Below, in pieces: positions 8,082 to 17,086 of a stretch of 64,000 nucleotides of DNA. The number at the start of each line of letters is the position of its first letter. The stretch's first letter is position 1. Location: positions 1-64,000 of the forward strand of contig URNT01000009.1 in the NCBI GenBank assembly GCA_900549235.1, read 5' to 3'. The translations under genes were made by a program, and so were the position numbers. Below the pieces are notes generated by a model. That model was given only the letters and a program-made list of their open reading frames with translations. It was not told the origin of the DNA and searched no databases. This DNA comes from an uncultured Clostridium sp. (GTDB lineage: Bacteria > Bacillota > Clostridia > Lachnospirales > Lachnospiraceae).

Positions 8082-8728
8082 AGCTTTATCTGATCAGACA
8101 CGGACAGACTGACTGGAATATTGCCCACAGGATACAGGGAAGACAGGATATAGAGCTGAATGAAATGGGACGGCGGCAGGCAGAGCGCCTGGCAGAGGCG
8201 ATGAAGTCCCGGCCTGTTACTGCCATTTTTTCAAGCCCTCAGAAACGGGCCTGGCATACGGCAAAAGCAGTCCAGGGCGTATGGCAGGTGCCTCTTATGA
8301 CGCTGCCTCAGCTGATGGAGATCGGCTACGGCTCCTGGGAGGGACGGACCTCAGAGGATATTCTTTCCACAGACCGGGAGCTCTATGAAGCCTGGTGGAA
8401 GCACCCTGCCCAGGTAGCGCCTCCCGGCGGTGAGACCCTGGCTCAGGTAGACGGCCGGTGCCGGGCTGCCTGGGATCAGATCCGCAGCCAGATTACAGGA
8501 GATACAGCCATCGTATCCCACGGCGGAACCCTGGCTCATCTGCTCGTCTGCCTTTTAAAGGGGGCGTCAGGCGGAGAAGCCGACGGGATTGTTGTGGAAA
8601 ATGCTAGCATCACTACCATAGAATATGACCCTGCCGCAGGAGTCTGCAGCCTGGTCCAGCTTAATGACAGCAGTCATTTGGGAGGATATGAAAATTTTCT
8701 TAGTTCTTCTACCCGGTTTTCCAAATAA
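8078..8728 (+). CDS. Histidine phosphatase family protein (phosphoglycerate mutase-like)
   Basis: A 216-residue cytoplasmic phosphatase. The N-terminal LIRHGQTDWN holds the RHG motif, with His8 as the phosphorylated nucleophile, and SHGGTLAHLL near residue 150 carries the second catalytic His. The middle has the ELMEIGYGSWEGR signature of broad-specificity phosphatases of the CobC/GpmB type. The substrate cannot be read from sequence. An alpha-ribazole phosphatase (CobC) role is possible, since the genome makes cobalamin and no other CobC is in the window, but the gene is 20 kb from the cobalamin operon. The start overlaps the stop of the sigma-like gene (ATGA), so the two are probably translationally coupled. 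Confidence 0.85.
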   Translation: MKLYLIRHGQTDWNIAHRIQGRQDIELNEMGRRQAERLAEAMKSRPVTAIFSSPQKRAWHTAKAVQGVWQVPLMTLPQLMEIGYGSWEGRTSEDILSTDRELYEAWWKHPAQVAPPGGETLAQVDGRCRAAWDQIRSQITGDTAIVSHGGTLAHLLVCLLKGASGGEADGIVVENASITTIEYDPAAGVCSLVQLNDSSHLGGYENFLSSSTRFSK

Positions 8729-8830
8729 GAGTTTCTCTCCAAAACACCGAAAGCCCAGGTTATCTCCAGGTGCCCTCCGAAAACTGTTAAAAAATAGTCA
8801 TAATTTTTCTAAGAACAATCGTTAAAATCC

Positions 8831-8859
8831 TTGCTATTTTCAGACTGGGGTACTACAAT
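8831..8859 (+). promoter_or_regulatory. Promoter of PPi-phosphofructokinase 2
   Basis: TTGCTA at 8831-8836, a 17-base spacer, and TACAAT at 8854-8859. Confidence 0.65.
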
Positions 8860-8869
8860 GAAGTCACAA

Positions 8870-8885
8870 TTGTAAGTGCTTACAT
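8870..8885 (+). promoter_or_regulatory. cre-like operator (CcpA site) in the PFK 2 leader
   Basis: TTGTAAGTGCTTACAT is palindromic and matches the catabolite-responsive element consensus WTGNAANCGNWWNCAW at all specified positions but one (T for C). It lies about 5 bases after the predicted transcription start, where bound CcpA could block transcription. Regulation is inferred. Confidence 0.5.
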
Positions 8886-8909
8886 TGGAGAAGTGAAGGA
8901 GGTATTTTT

Positions 8910-10157
8910 ATGACAGAGGTACGAGGAAATGTGATCGTAGGGCAGTCCGGCGGTCCTACGGCGGTGATTAACTCCAGCCTGGCAGGCGTGTTCAAGACAG
9001 CTAAGGACAGAGGGGCAAAGAAGGTGTACGGCATGGTCCACGGCATCCAGGGGCTCTTGCAGGAGCGGTATGTGGATCTGGAGGAGCATATCAAGTCCGA
9101 TCTGGATATTGAGCTGCTGAAGCGGACGCCTTCTGCTTATCTTGGTTCCTGCCGCTTCAAGCTTCCGGAGATCTGTGAGGGACGAGAGGTTTATGACAAG
9201 ATCTTCGAGATCCTGGAGAAGCTGGAAATCGAGTATTTCTTCTACATCGGCGGCAATGATTCGATGGATACCATTAAAAAGCTGTCAGATTACTCCCTTT
9301 TAAATGGAAGCAAGATCCGTTTTATGGGAGTTCCAAAGACCATTGATAATGATCTGGCGGCAACGGATCATACACCGGGCTACGGCAGCGCTGCCAAGTA
9401 CATAGGCTCGATCACAAAAGAGGTGATCCGGGATGGTCTGGTATATGACCAGCAGAATGTGACCATCCTGGAGATTATGGGACGGAACGCAGGCTGGCTG
9501 ACAGGCGCGGCTGCCCTTGCCAAGTGCGAGGACTGCGAAGGCCCTGATATGATCTTCCTTCCCGAGGTTACCTTTGATGTGGATTCCTTTATGGAAAAGG
9601 TGGCAAAGCTCCATGCGAGGAAAAAATCAGTAGTAGTAGCTGTATCAGAGGGCGTTAAGCTGGCTGACGGCCGGTATGTGTGCGAGCTCACCGACGGCAT
9701 TGATTTTGTGGATGCCTTCGGCCATAAGCAGCTGACCGGTACAGCAAGGTATCTGGCAGAGAAGATCAACCGGGAGGTGGGCTGCAAGACAAGGGCTATT
9801 GAGTTTAACTCTCTTCAGAGATGTGCGTCCCACATTGTATCAAGAGTCGACATTACAGAAGCCTTCCAGGTAGGAGGAGCGGCTGTAAAAGAGGCCTTTG
9901 AGGGAGAGACCGGCAAGATGATCATCTTAAAGAGGGTATCCGATGATCCCTATATCTGCGTAACGGATATTTATGATGTGCATAAGGTAGCCAATGTAGA
10001 AAAGAAGGTTCCCAGAGAGTGGATCAATGAGGCAGGAGATTATGTGACCGAGGAATTTGTAAATTATATCCGGCCGCTGATCCAGGCTGAGCTGACGCCG
10101 ATCATGACAGACGGCCTGCCAAGACATCTGTATTATATGGATGTGGAAAAGAAATAG
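8910..10157 (+). CDS. Pyrophosphate-dependent 6-phosphofructokinase, copy 2
   Basis: This 415-residue enzyme is closely similar to the product at 2032-3270 and catalyses the same glycolytic step. GQSGGPTAVINSS (11-23), IGGNDSMDT (113-121) and PKTIDND (142-148) are present. Asp117 and Lys143 occupy the two positions that separate PPi-dependent from ATP-dependent enzymes, so PPi use is inferred, with Asp146 as catalytic base. GAAGGAGG before ATG 8910 supports the start. Unlike copy 1, it has a cre-like palindrome in its leader, suggesting that the two copies respond differently to carbon supply. It ends before a hairpin shared with the convergent DUF1846 gene. Confidence 0.92.
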   Translation: MTEVRGNVIVGQSGGPTAVINSSLAGVFKTAKDRGAKKVYGMVHGIQGLLQERYVDLEEHIKSDLDIELLKRTPSAYLGSCRFKLPEICEGREVYDKIFEILEKLEIEYFFYIGGNDSMDTIKKLSDYSLLNGSKIRFMGVPKTIDNDLAATDHTPGYGSAAKYIGSITKEVIRDGLVYDQQNVTILEIMGRNAGWLTGAAALAKCEDCEGPDMIFLPEVTFDVDSFMEKVAKLHARKKSVVVAVSEGVKLADGRYVCELTDGIDFVDAFGHKQLTGTARYLAEKINREVGCKTRAIEFNSLQRCASHIVSRVDITEAFQVGGAAVKEAFEGETGKMIILKRVSDDPYICVTDIYDVHKVANVEKKVPREWINEAGDYVTEEFVNYIRPLIQAELTPIMTDGLPRHLYYMDVEKK

Positions 10158-10179
10158 GGTTTGTAACCAAAGTAAAAGT

Positions 10180-10218
10180 AAGGAGTGTGCCCTGCAGAAC
10201 ATGCATGGCACACTCCTT
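10180..10218. terminator. Hairpin between convergent genes, probable bidirectional terminator
   Basis: AAGGAGTGTGCC (10180-10191) pairs perfectly with GGCACACTCCTT (10207-10218). T-tracts are weak on both sides. Confidence 0.55.
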
Positions 10219-10245
10219 ATCTGCATATAAAGGTTTTTATGGTTA

Positions 10246-11724
10246 TCAGTGATACAGTCTCTTGTGCTCGTATACCGGCTCTGAGGTCAGCTCGATTCCC
10301 AGCTTTCCAAATACCTTGATGTCCACATTGGACAGCATAACAGAGGTGTGTACCTGGCAGCCTTTAAGGCGTGGAAGCTGGTCCAGGGCCTTCTTGGCTG
10401 CGGGGTCTGTGGCAGCGCACATGGATAGGGCGATCAGCACCTCGTCGGTGTGGAGCCTTGGGTTCCTGCTTCCCAGATAATTGGTCTTTAATGCCTGGAT
10501 GGGCTCGATGGCAGAGGGAGCAATCAGATGCACATCATGGGGAATGCCGCCCAGCACCTTGATAGCGTTCAGCAGAAGCGCTGCGGAAGCGCCAAGGAGG
10601 CTGCTTGTCTTTCCAGTGACAATGGTTCCGTCCTCTAATTCCATGGCAGCGGCAGGGGCGCTCAGCTCCTGGGCTCTCTTTAAGCAGGGGGCAACTACAT
10701 TTCTCATATCAGGAGTGATCTTTGCCTGCTTCATCAGCAGGTTGATCTTGTAGACCTCGTCGGAATTACCCTCCTCCTTTGCCAGACGGTTCAGGGCCTG
10801 GTAATAGCGCCGGATGATCTCCTGGTTGGAGGCAGACCGGCAGGCATCGTCATCAAAGATACAGAAGCCGGCCATATTGACGCCCATGTCGGTAGGGGAT
10901 TTATAAGGGCTCTGGCCGTAGATGCCTTCAAAAATAGCGTTGAGTACCGGGAAAATGTCTACGTCCCGGTTATAGTTTACTGTGGTGGTGCCGTAGGCCT
11001 CCAGATGGAAGGGATCGATCATATTCACATCATTTAAGTCGGCGGTAGCCGCCTCGTAGGCCAGGTTCACCGGATGCTTTAATGGAAGGTTCCAGATGGG
11101 GAAGGTCTCAAATTTGGCATAGCCGGCCTTGATGCCCCGTTTGTTTTCGTGGTAGAGCTGGGACAGGCAGGTGGCCATTTTCCCGCTTCCCGGTCCCGGC
11201 GCGGTGATGATGACCAGAGGGCGGGTGGTTTCGATGTATTCGTTTTTGCCGTAGCCCTCGTCGCTGACGATCAGGGGGATATTGCTTGGATAGCCCTCGA
11301 TGCAGTAGTGGCGGTATACCCGGATGCCCATATGCTCAAGCTTGGTTTTAAACAGGTCGGCGCTGCTCTGGCTGCTGTACTGGGTGATCACAACGCTTCC
11401 TACATAAAGGCCCTTATCCTGGAATTCCTGGATCAGGCGGAGCACATCCACATCATAGGTGATGCCCAGATCCTGTCGAACCTTATTTTTCTCAATATCC
11501 GCGGCGCTGATGGCGATTACGATCTCTGCCTGGTCCGCAAGCTGCAGGAGCATCCGCAGTTTACTGTCCGGTGCAAAGCCGGGAAGGACTCTGGACGCGT
11601 GGTAATCGTCAAACAGCTTTCCTCCAAATTCCAGATACAGCTTGTCGCCGAACTGATTGATCCGTTCTCTAATGTGTTCCGACTGCATGGTCAGATACTT
11701 TTGGTTGTCAAATCCGATCTTCAT
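10246..11724 (-). CDS. DUF1846 family protein
   Basis: The 492-residue cytoplasmic protein is a full-length DUF1846 member, a family found in Bacillota and some other anaerobes with solved structures but no firm biochemical role. A glycine-rich APGPGSGK stretch near residue 175 resembles a nucleotide-binding P-loop and is a family hallmark. No membrane or secretion signal is visible. It starts at ATG 11724 after GGGAGAG on the minus strand and has its own promoter. Neighbours (PFK 2 and purL) are both in central metabolism but are transcribed separately, so no functional link can be claimed. Confidence 0.88.
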   Translation of the reverse strand: MKIGFDNQKYLTMQSEHIRERINQFGDKLYLEFGGKLFDDYHASRVLPGFAPDSKLRMLLQLADQAEIVIAISAADIEKNKVRQDLGITYDVDVLRLIQEFQDKGLYVGSVVITQYSSQSSADLFKTKLEHMGIRVYRHYCIEGYPSNIPLIVSDEGYGKNEYIETTRPLVIITAPGPGSGKMATCLSQLYHENKRGIKAGYAKFETFPIWNLPLKHPVNLAYEAATADLNDVNMIDPFHLEAYGTTTVNYNRDVDIFPVLNAIFEGIYGQSPYKSPTDMGVNMAGFCIFDDDACRSASNQEIIRRYYQALNRLAKEEGNSDEVYKINLLMKQAKITPDMRNVVAPCLKRAQELSAPAAAMELEDGTIVTGKTSSLLGASAALLLNAIKVLGGIPHDVHLIAPSAIEPIQALKTNYLGSRNPRLHTDEVLIALSMCAATDPAAKKALDQLPRLKGCQVHTSVMLSNVDIKVFGKLGIELTSEPVYEHKRLYH

Positions 11725-11783
11725 ATTGTATGCTCTCCCGGTTCTTAAATTGATGCCGCCGCAGGCGGCCTGTACGTCTACTT

Positions 11784-11792
11784 AGTATAGCA
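11784..11792 (-). promoter_or_regulatory. Extended -10 promoter of the DUF1846 gene
   Basis: On the minus strand TGCTATACT (11792-11784), about 60 bases before the start codon. A GC-rich hairpin (GCCGCC/GGCGGC) lies in the leader at about 11756-11770. Confidence 0.45.
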
Positions 11793-11900
11793 CAACTCAG
11801 AAGAGGGCGCTATATGAGTTTGAAAAAATATCATAGGTATTTATAAGAACAATTTGTAACAATGATTAAATATATTAATTTTACTTATTTATGTATTTTA

Positions 11901-11909
11901 TGTTATGAT
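11901..11909 (+). promoter_or_regulatory. Extended -10 promoter of purL
   Basis: TGTTATGAT in a very AT-rich stretch, 60 bases before the purL start. No guanine riboswitch was recognised between it and the gene. Confidence 0.45.
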
Positions 11910-11968
11910 ATAAAAAGAAAAAAATGATCTGTTTTGCAAATGTTTTATATACAACAGGAGGTTTGGGA

Positions 11969-14900
11969 ATGAGCGTCAGACGTATTTTTGTAGAAAAGAA
12001 ACCGGACTATGCCGTAAAGGCAGGAGAACTGAGAGAGGAGCTTGAAAGCTATCTGGGCATCAGCCAGGTAAAGAGCGTGCGGGTGCTGATCCGCTATGAT
12101 ATTGAAAACTTATCTGAGGAAACCTATGAAAAGGCCCTTGTTACCATTTTTTCCGAGCCGCCCGTAGATGAGGTGTATGAGGAGAGCTTTCCGAAGAATC
12201 CGGGGGACCTTGTATTTTCTGTGGAATATCTGCCGGGCCAGTTTGACCAGAGAGCCGATTCTGCAGAGCAGTGTGTCAAGCTGTTAAATGAAAATGAGGA
12301 GCCGGTAATCCGTTCCGCCACTACCTATGTGATCACAGCGCCCCTTACCAGTGAACAGGAGGCTGCGGTAAAGAGCTTCTGCATTAATCCCGTAGACAGC
12401 CGTGAGGCAGGAGAGGAAAAACCGGAAACCCTGGTGACAGAATTTGAGGTACCGGAGGATATTAAGAGCTTTGAGGGCTTTTGCGATGCCCCGGAGGCAG
12501 AGCTTAAGGCTCTGTATGACACCCTGAACCTGGCTATGACCTTTAAGGACTTTCTTCATATCCAGAACTATTATAAGGAAGAAGAAAAGAGAGATCCAAG
12601 CGTAACGGAGATCCGTGTGCTGGATACCTACTGGTCCGATCACTGCCGCCACACTACCTTTTCCACAGAGCTTAAGAAGGTTTCCTTTACAGATGGCGAC
12701 TACAGAGAACCCATTGAGAATACCTACAGACAGTATCTGGCTGACAGAGAGGTGCTTTATAAAGGAAGAGATGATAAATACATCTGCCTGATGGATCTGG
12801 CTCTTTTAGCTATGAAGAAGCTGAAAAAAGAAGGAAAGCTGGAGGATATGGAGGTCTCTGACGAGATCAATGCCTGCAGCATTGTGGTTCCGGTAGAGAT
12901 CGACGGCGTAACCGAGGAGTGGCTGGTAAACTTTAAAAATGAGACTCACAACCACCCGACCGAGATCGAGCCCTTCGGCGGCGCGGCTACCTGTCTGGGA
13001 GGAGCCATCCGCGACCCGTTATCCGGACGTACCTATGTATATCAGGCAATGCGCGTGACTGGAGCGGCAGACCCCACAAGACCTCTGGAGGAGACCTTAA
13101 AGGGCAAGCTGCCTCAGAGAAAGATCGTAAACGGGGCGGCCCAGGGATATTCCTCCTATGGTAACCAGATCGGTCTGGCTACCGGCTATGTAAAGGAGAT
13201 CTACCATCCGGGCTATGTGGCAAAGAGAATGGAGATCGGTGCTGTTATGGGTGCGGCTCCAAGGAAGGATGTAATTCGTGAAACCTCGGATCCGGGGGAT
13301 ATTATCATCCTTCTGGGAGGACGTACCGGCCGCGACGGCATCGGCGGAGCTACAGGTTCTTCCAAGGTCCACACCACCGCTTCCATCGAGGTCTGCGGCG
13401 CAGAGGTACAGAAGGGAAATGCCCCCACTGAGCGTAAGATCCAGAGAATGTTCCGCCGTCCTGAGGTAAGCTCCATGATTAAAAAATGCAATGACTTTGG
13501 AGCAGGCGGCGTATCTGTTGCTATCGGCGAGCTGGCAGCAGGACTTAAGATCGACCTTGACCGTGTTCCAAAGAAATATGCGGGCCTGGACGGTACAGAG
13601 ATCGCCATTTCCGAGTCTCAGGAGCGTATGGCTGTAGTGGTAGATCCTAAGGATGTGGAAGCATTTTTAGGCTATGCCGCAGAGGAGAACCTGGAGGCGG
13701 TAACCGTTGCAGTGGTAACAGAGGAGCCGAGACTGGTAATGAACTGGCGGGGCAAGACCATTGTAGATATCAGCAGGGCATTTCTTGATACAAACGGCGC
13801 CCATCAGGAGGCAGAGGTGACCCTGGAGGTTCCGGGCCGTGAGGGCAGTCTTTTTGAACGCAGGGAAGTAGGAGATGTCCGAGAGGCATGGCTTAAGATG
13901 CTGTCCGGGTTAAATGTATGCTCCCAGAAGGGCCTGGTAGAGCGCTTTGACGGTTCCATCGGCGCAGGCTCTGTATATATGCCTTATGGCGGTAAATACC
14001 AGCTGACAGAGACTCAGTCCATGGTAGCAAAGCTTCCAGTATTAAAGGGCCATACGGATACTGTTACCATGATGAGCTATGGCTTTGATCCCTATCTGTC
14101 CAGCTGGAGTCCATACCATGGTGCTGTCTATGCAGTGATTTCTTCCGTTGCGAAGATTGTAGCGGCAGGAGGAGACTACAGTAAGATCCGCTTCACATTC
14201 CAGGAATATTTCCGCAGGATGAACGGGGAACCCACCAGATGGAGCCAGCCGTTTGCGGCTTTACTGGGAGCTTACAGCGCCCAGCTTGGCTTTGGCCTGC
14301 CTTCCATCGGCGGCAAGGACAGTATGTCGGGAACCTTTGATGATGAAAAGGGCGAGATCAATGTTCCTCCTACACTGGTTTCCTTTGCGGTGGATGTGAA
14401 CAGCTATAAAAATATCATTACCCCTGAGTTTAAGAAGCCGGGCAGCAAGATCGTTGTCTTTAAGATCCGCCGGGATGGTTATGACCTGCCGGATTATGAG
14501 CAGATCATGGATGGTTATGGCAAGATCTTCGAGGACATTAAGGCGGGCAGGATCATTTCCGCTTATGCGGTAGAGGGAAATGGCCTTGCAGAGGCAGTGA
14601 GCAAGATGGCTTTCGGTAACAAGCTGGGTGTAAAGATCGAGCACAATGCAGACCCCAGAGATTTCTTTGGAGCAGGATGGGGCGATATTGTCTGCGAGGT
14701 GCCGGACGGCAGGGTAGGAGAGCTTTCCATTTCCTATACGCTCATCGGTGAAGTAACAGACAGAGGAAACTTTGAGTATGGAAATACGGTAATTTCCATG
14801 GAGGAAGCCCTGGATGCGTGGACAGGTACGCTGGAGGAGGTATTCCCTACGGTATCCGGCAAGAAGGAAAACGGTGTGTTAGAGGAGAAGCTGTACCACA

Positions 14901-15736
14901 CCGACGCGGTTTATATCTGCGGCCACAAGATTGGACAGCCTTCTGTATTTATTCCTGTATTCCCGGGAACCAACTGCGAGTATGACAGCCGTAAGGCCTT
15001 TGAGCGGGCAGGAGCGAAGGTTGTGACAAAGGTATTTAAGAACCTGAGCGCAGAAGACATCCGCCAGTCTGTAGAGGAGTATAAGAAAGAAATCGCAAAG
15101 GCACAGATTGTTATGTTCCCAGGCGGCTTTTCCGCAGGCGACGAGCCGGAGGGCTCTGCCAAATTCTTTGCCACTGTATTCCGCAATGCAGTGATGAAGG
15201 AGGAGATTGAGAAGCTGTTAAATGAGCGGGACGGCCTGATGCTTGGCATCTGCAACGGCTTCCAGGCTCTGATCAAGCTGGGACTGGTGCCGGAGGGAAG
15301 GATTACAGAGCAGAAAGCAGATTCTCCTACCCTTGCCATGAACACCATTGGACGCCACATTTCCAAGATGGTTTATACTAAGGTAGTGACCAACAAGTCC
15401 CCATGGCTGGCAGGGGCAGAGCTTGGGGGCGTATACTGCAACCCGGCTTCCCATGGTGAAGGACGGTTTGTGGCAAATGATTCCTGGCTTCAGAAGCTCT
15501 TTGCAAACGGCCAGGTAGCTACTCAGTATGTAGATGATAAGGGCAATATCACCATGGATGAATACTGGAATCCAAACGGTTCTTATATGGCCATCGAGGG
15601 TATCACAAGCCCGGATGGACGGATCCTTGGCAAGATGGCTCATTCCGAGCGCCGGGGCGAGGCTGTGGCTATGAATATCTATGGGGAACAGGATATGAAG
15701 ATCTTTGAGTCCGGTGTAAATTATTTTAAGCTGTAG
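11969..15736 (+). CDS. purL: Phosphoribosylformylglycinamidine synthase, single-chain PurL
   Basis: Fourth step of purine synthesis: FGAR + Gln + ATP to FGAM. The 1,255 residues form the large single-chain type with an N-terminal PurS-like part, two synthetase halves (ETHNHPTEIEPFGGAATC and GGRTGRDGIGGATGSS in the first; GGKDSMSGT in the second) and a C-terminal glutaminase domain. The glutaminase starts at PGTNCEYDS, has nucleophile Cys1095 in GICNGFQAL, and ends with the His/Glu of SHGEGRF. The start is set at ATG 11969 because AGGAGG stands 9 bases before it; an upstream in-frame ATG at 11924 lacks a ribosome site and would add 15 hydrophobic residues. Monocistronic, with its own promoter and terminator. 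This family (TIGR01857-like) is typical of Clostridia. Confidence 0.95.
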   Translation: MSVRRIFVEKKPDYAVKAGELREELESYLGISQVKSVRVLIRYDIENLSEETYEKALVTIFSEPPVDEVYEESFPKNPGDLVFSVEYLPGQFDQRADSAEQCVKLLNENEEPVIRSATTYVITAPLTSEQEAAVKSFCINPVDSREAGEEKPETLVTEFEVPEDIKSFEGFCDAPEAELKALYDTLNLAMTFKDFLHIQNYYKEEEKRDPSVTEIRVLDTYWSDHCRHTTFSTELKKVSFTDGDYREPIENTYRQYLADREVLYKGRDDKYICLMDLALLAMKKLKKEGKLEDMEVSDEINACSIVVPVEIDGVTEEWLVNFKNETHNHPTEIEPFGGAATCLGGAIRDPLSGRTYVYQAMRVTGAADPTRPLEETLKGKLPQRKIVNGAAQGYSSYGNQIGLATGYVKEIYHPGYVAKRMEIGAVMGAAPRKDVIRETSDPGDIIILLGGRTGRDGIGGATGSSKVHTTASIEVCGAEVQKGNAPTERKIQRMFRRPEVSSMIKKCNDFGAGGVSVAIGELAAGLKIDLDRVPKKYAGLDGTEIAISESQERMAVVVDPKDVEAFLGYAAEENLEAVTVAVVTEEPRLVMNWRGKTIVDISRAFLDTNGAHQEAEVTLEVPGREGSLFERREVGDVREAWLKMLSGLNVCSQKGLVERFDGSIGAGSVYMPYGGKYQLTETQSMVAKLPVLKGHTDTVTMMSYGFDPYLSSWSPYHGAVYAVISSVAKIVAAGGDYSKIRFTFQEYFRRMNGEPTRWSQPFAALLGAYSAQLGFGLPSIGGKDSMSGTFDDEKGEINVPPTLVSFAVDVNSYKNIITPEFKKPGSKIVVFKIRRDGYDLPDYEQIMDGYGKIFEDIKAGRIISAYAVEGNGLAEAVSKMAFGNKLGVKIEHNADPRDFFGAGWGDIVCEVPDGRVGELSISYTLIGEVTDRGNFEYGNTVISMEEALDAWTGTLEEVFPTVSGKKENGVLEEKLYHTDAVYICGHKIGQPSVFIPVFPGTNCEYDSRKAFERAGAKVVTKVFKNLSAEDIRQSVEEYKKEIAKAQIVMFPGGFSAGDEPEGSAKFFATVFRNAVMKEEIEKLLNERDGLMLGICNGFQALIKLGLVPEGRITEQKADSPTLAMNTIGRHISKMVYTKVVTNKSPWLAGAELGGVYCNPASHGEGRFVANDSWLQKLFANGQVATQYVDDKGNITMDEYWNPNGSYMAIEGITSPDGRILGKMAHSERRGEAVAMNIYGEQDMKIFESGVNYFKL

Positions 15737-15751
15737 AAATATAAAAATACA

Positions 15752-15793
15752 GGGTGCTGCGCCTGGGAGAGTTCCAGGGGCGGCACCCTTTTT
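15752..15793 (+). terminator. Rho-independent terminator of purL
   Basis: GGGTGCTGCGCCTGG pairs with CCAGGGGCGGCACCC, followed by TTTTT. Confidence 0.9.
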
Positions 15794-15802
15794 GAAATTG
15801 TG

Positions 15803-16324
15803 TTAACGAAATTCTAGTTTTTTACAGTACCCAAGGCGGGGGCTTCCCGCTTCTGCACCTTCTGCCAGAGTGATCTGCCCGCAGAGGCGGAAGCCATTTT
15901 TTAAAAGAGTATGCTGCATGGGAATATTGTCCGGGTGGGTGTCAATACGGATGCTTGTGATTCCCTGCTCCCTTGCAATGGCTTCCCCCAGGGAAAACAG
16001 CTGTCCTGCCAGGTTCTGTCCCCGGCAGCGTTCCCTTACGCAGACCCGATGGAAGGCGTAGTAGGGTTCTTTATCCGGCCAGGCGCCCTGGATGGTCTGG
16101 TAGCTTTTCTCCGGCCCCGGCACTACGGTGATCATTCCAAGGATCTCCTCATCCTCGGTGAGAACCAGAACCTGGCTCTTGCGGATCGAGGCTCCAAGCC
16201 CCTCTTCATTTGGTTCGCCCTTCTGCCACTGGTTGATCCCTTTGGCCTTAAAACCAGCCTTTGCCTCGTTCACAAGCTCCATAATGGCCGGAAGATCGCT
16301 GTAAGCTGCGGTTTTGTGTTTCAT
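15803..16324 (-). CDS. GNAT family N-acetyltransferase
   Basis: A 173-residue acetyl-CoA-dependent acyltransferase of unknown substrate. The GNAT fold shows as a central strand with VCVRERCRGQNLAGQLF, where RCRGQNLA is the pyrophosphate-binding Q/RxxGxG/A motif, and a C-terminal segment ending in KNGFRLCGQI. ATG 16324 is preferred because AGGAGG lies 9 bases before it on the minus strand; the longer open frame to 16384 would add an unlikely Pro/Tyr-rich tail. The gene is convergent with purL and shares the purL terminator region. The substrate (amino acid, peptide or small molecule) is unknown. Confidence 0.85.
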   Translation of the reverse strand: MKHKTAAYSDLPAIMELVNEAKAGFKAKGINQWQKGEPNEEGLGASIRKSQVLVLTEDEEILGMITVVPGPEKSYQTIQGAWPDKEPYYAFHRVCVRERCRGQNLAGQLFSLGEAIAREQGITSIRIDTHPDNIPMQHTLLKNGFRLCGQITLAEGAEAGSPRLGYCKKLEFR

Positions 16325-16629
16325 ATTGTAAGTCCTCCTGTATGTATTGATCATAGTATAGCAGGAAAATGGGGGCGGGCTCAAGGGGTATAGTTGTTTT
16401 ATTGAGCCTGTGCAGAGACGGGCAGGTGTGTTAAAATATATAGATGTCTATGACGGATTCAGGACGGGGCATTTCTTGGCCCTGTTATTTCAATGGCGCG
16501 TTGGCGCTTCAGCAGCAGTTCGCTGGTGATTCACAAGCTAGAGTTATATGGATCTAGGGGCAGTCTTGCATTTTTAAGGGAAGCTATTTATAATGAAAAT
16601 GCAGGCTGTCTGAGAAGAAAGGACAGCAG

Positions 16630-17048
16630 ATGGGAAAAAAGGATATGGCACTTGCCCGGTATTTTGAGGAGGATGAGCGGTATGCAGATCTGGGGCATTT
16701 TTGCAGCGATCTCCACGAGGTCTTTGGTTTTTTGCAAAATTTGAGGAAATGTCTGAGGACGCCTATGATGTGATTGCGCAGCTTACAGACTCAAAGGAGC
16801 TGGAGGAAGTAAAGGAACGCTGCCGCGGGAAAGGAGGCAAGATCAATATGTGCAAAGCGATCCAGGGAATGATCGAGGACGGTAAAAGAGAGGGTGTTGA
16901 GCAGGGGATAGAGCAGGGAATACGTATCCTGGTAGAGTCCTGCCAGGATTTCCATATATCCATGGAACATACCATCCGGCAGCTTTCAGATAAGTTCTCC
17001 CTGTCCAGGGAGGAGGCAGAAGAACGGACTGCCAGATATTGGAAATAA
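16630..17048 (+). pseudogene. Remnant of an Rpn/PD-(D/E)XK transposase-like gene, internally deleted
   Basis: The segment from ATG 16630 encodes MGKKDMALARYFEEDERYAD, the usual N-terminus of the Rpn/PDDEXK transposase family. The C-terminal family part (DAYDVIAQL, then KINMCKAIQGMIEDGKREG and an EQGIEQGI repeat) follows in another frame from about 16740 to 17048. The central nuclease core is missing, and the two parts are in different frames. Intact members are usually around 300 residues, so roughly half has been lost. The following 16384-16629 stretch upstream holds no recognisable gene. These proteins move or amplify within Lachnospiraceae genomes; this copy is dead. Confidence 0.7.
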
Positions 17049-17086
17049 TTGAGAGAATACATTTTACGTTCAGGAGGAACAGATCA

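Noticed and set aside
16493..16744. 83-codon open frame upstream of the transposase remnant
   Set aside because: No family resemblance or ribosome site; it overlaps the remnant in another frame.
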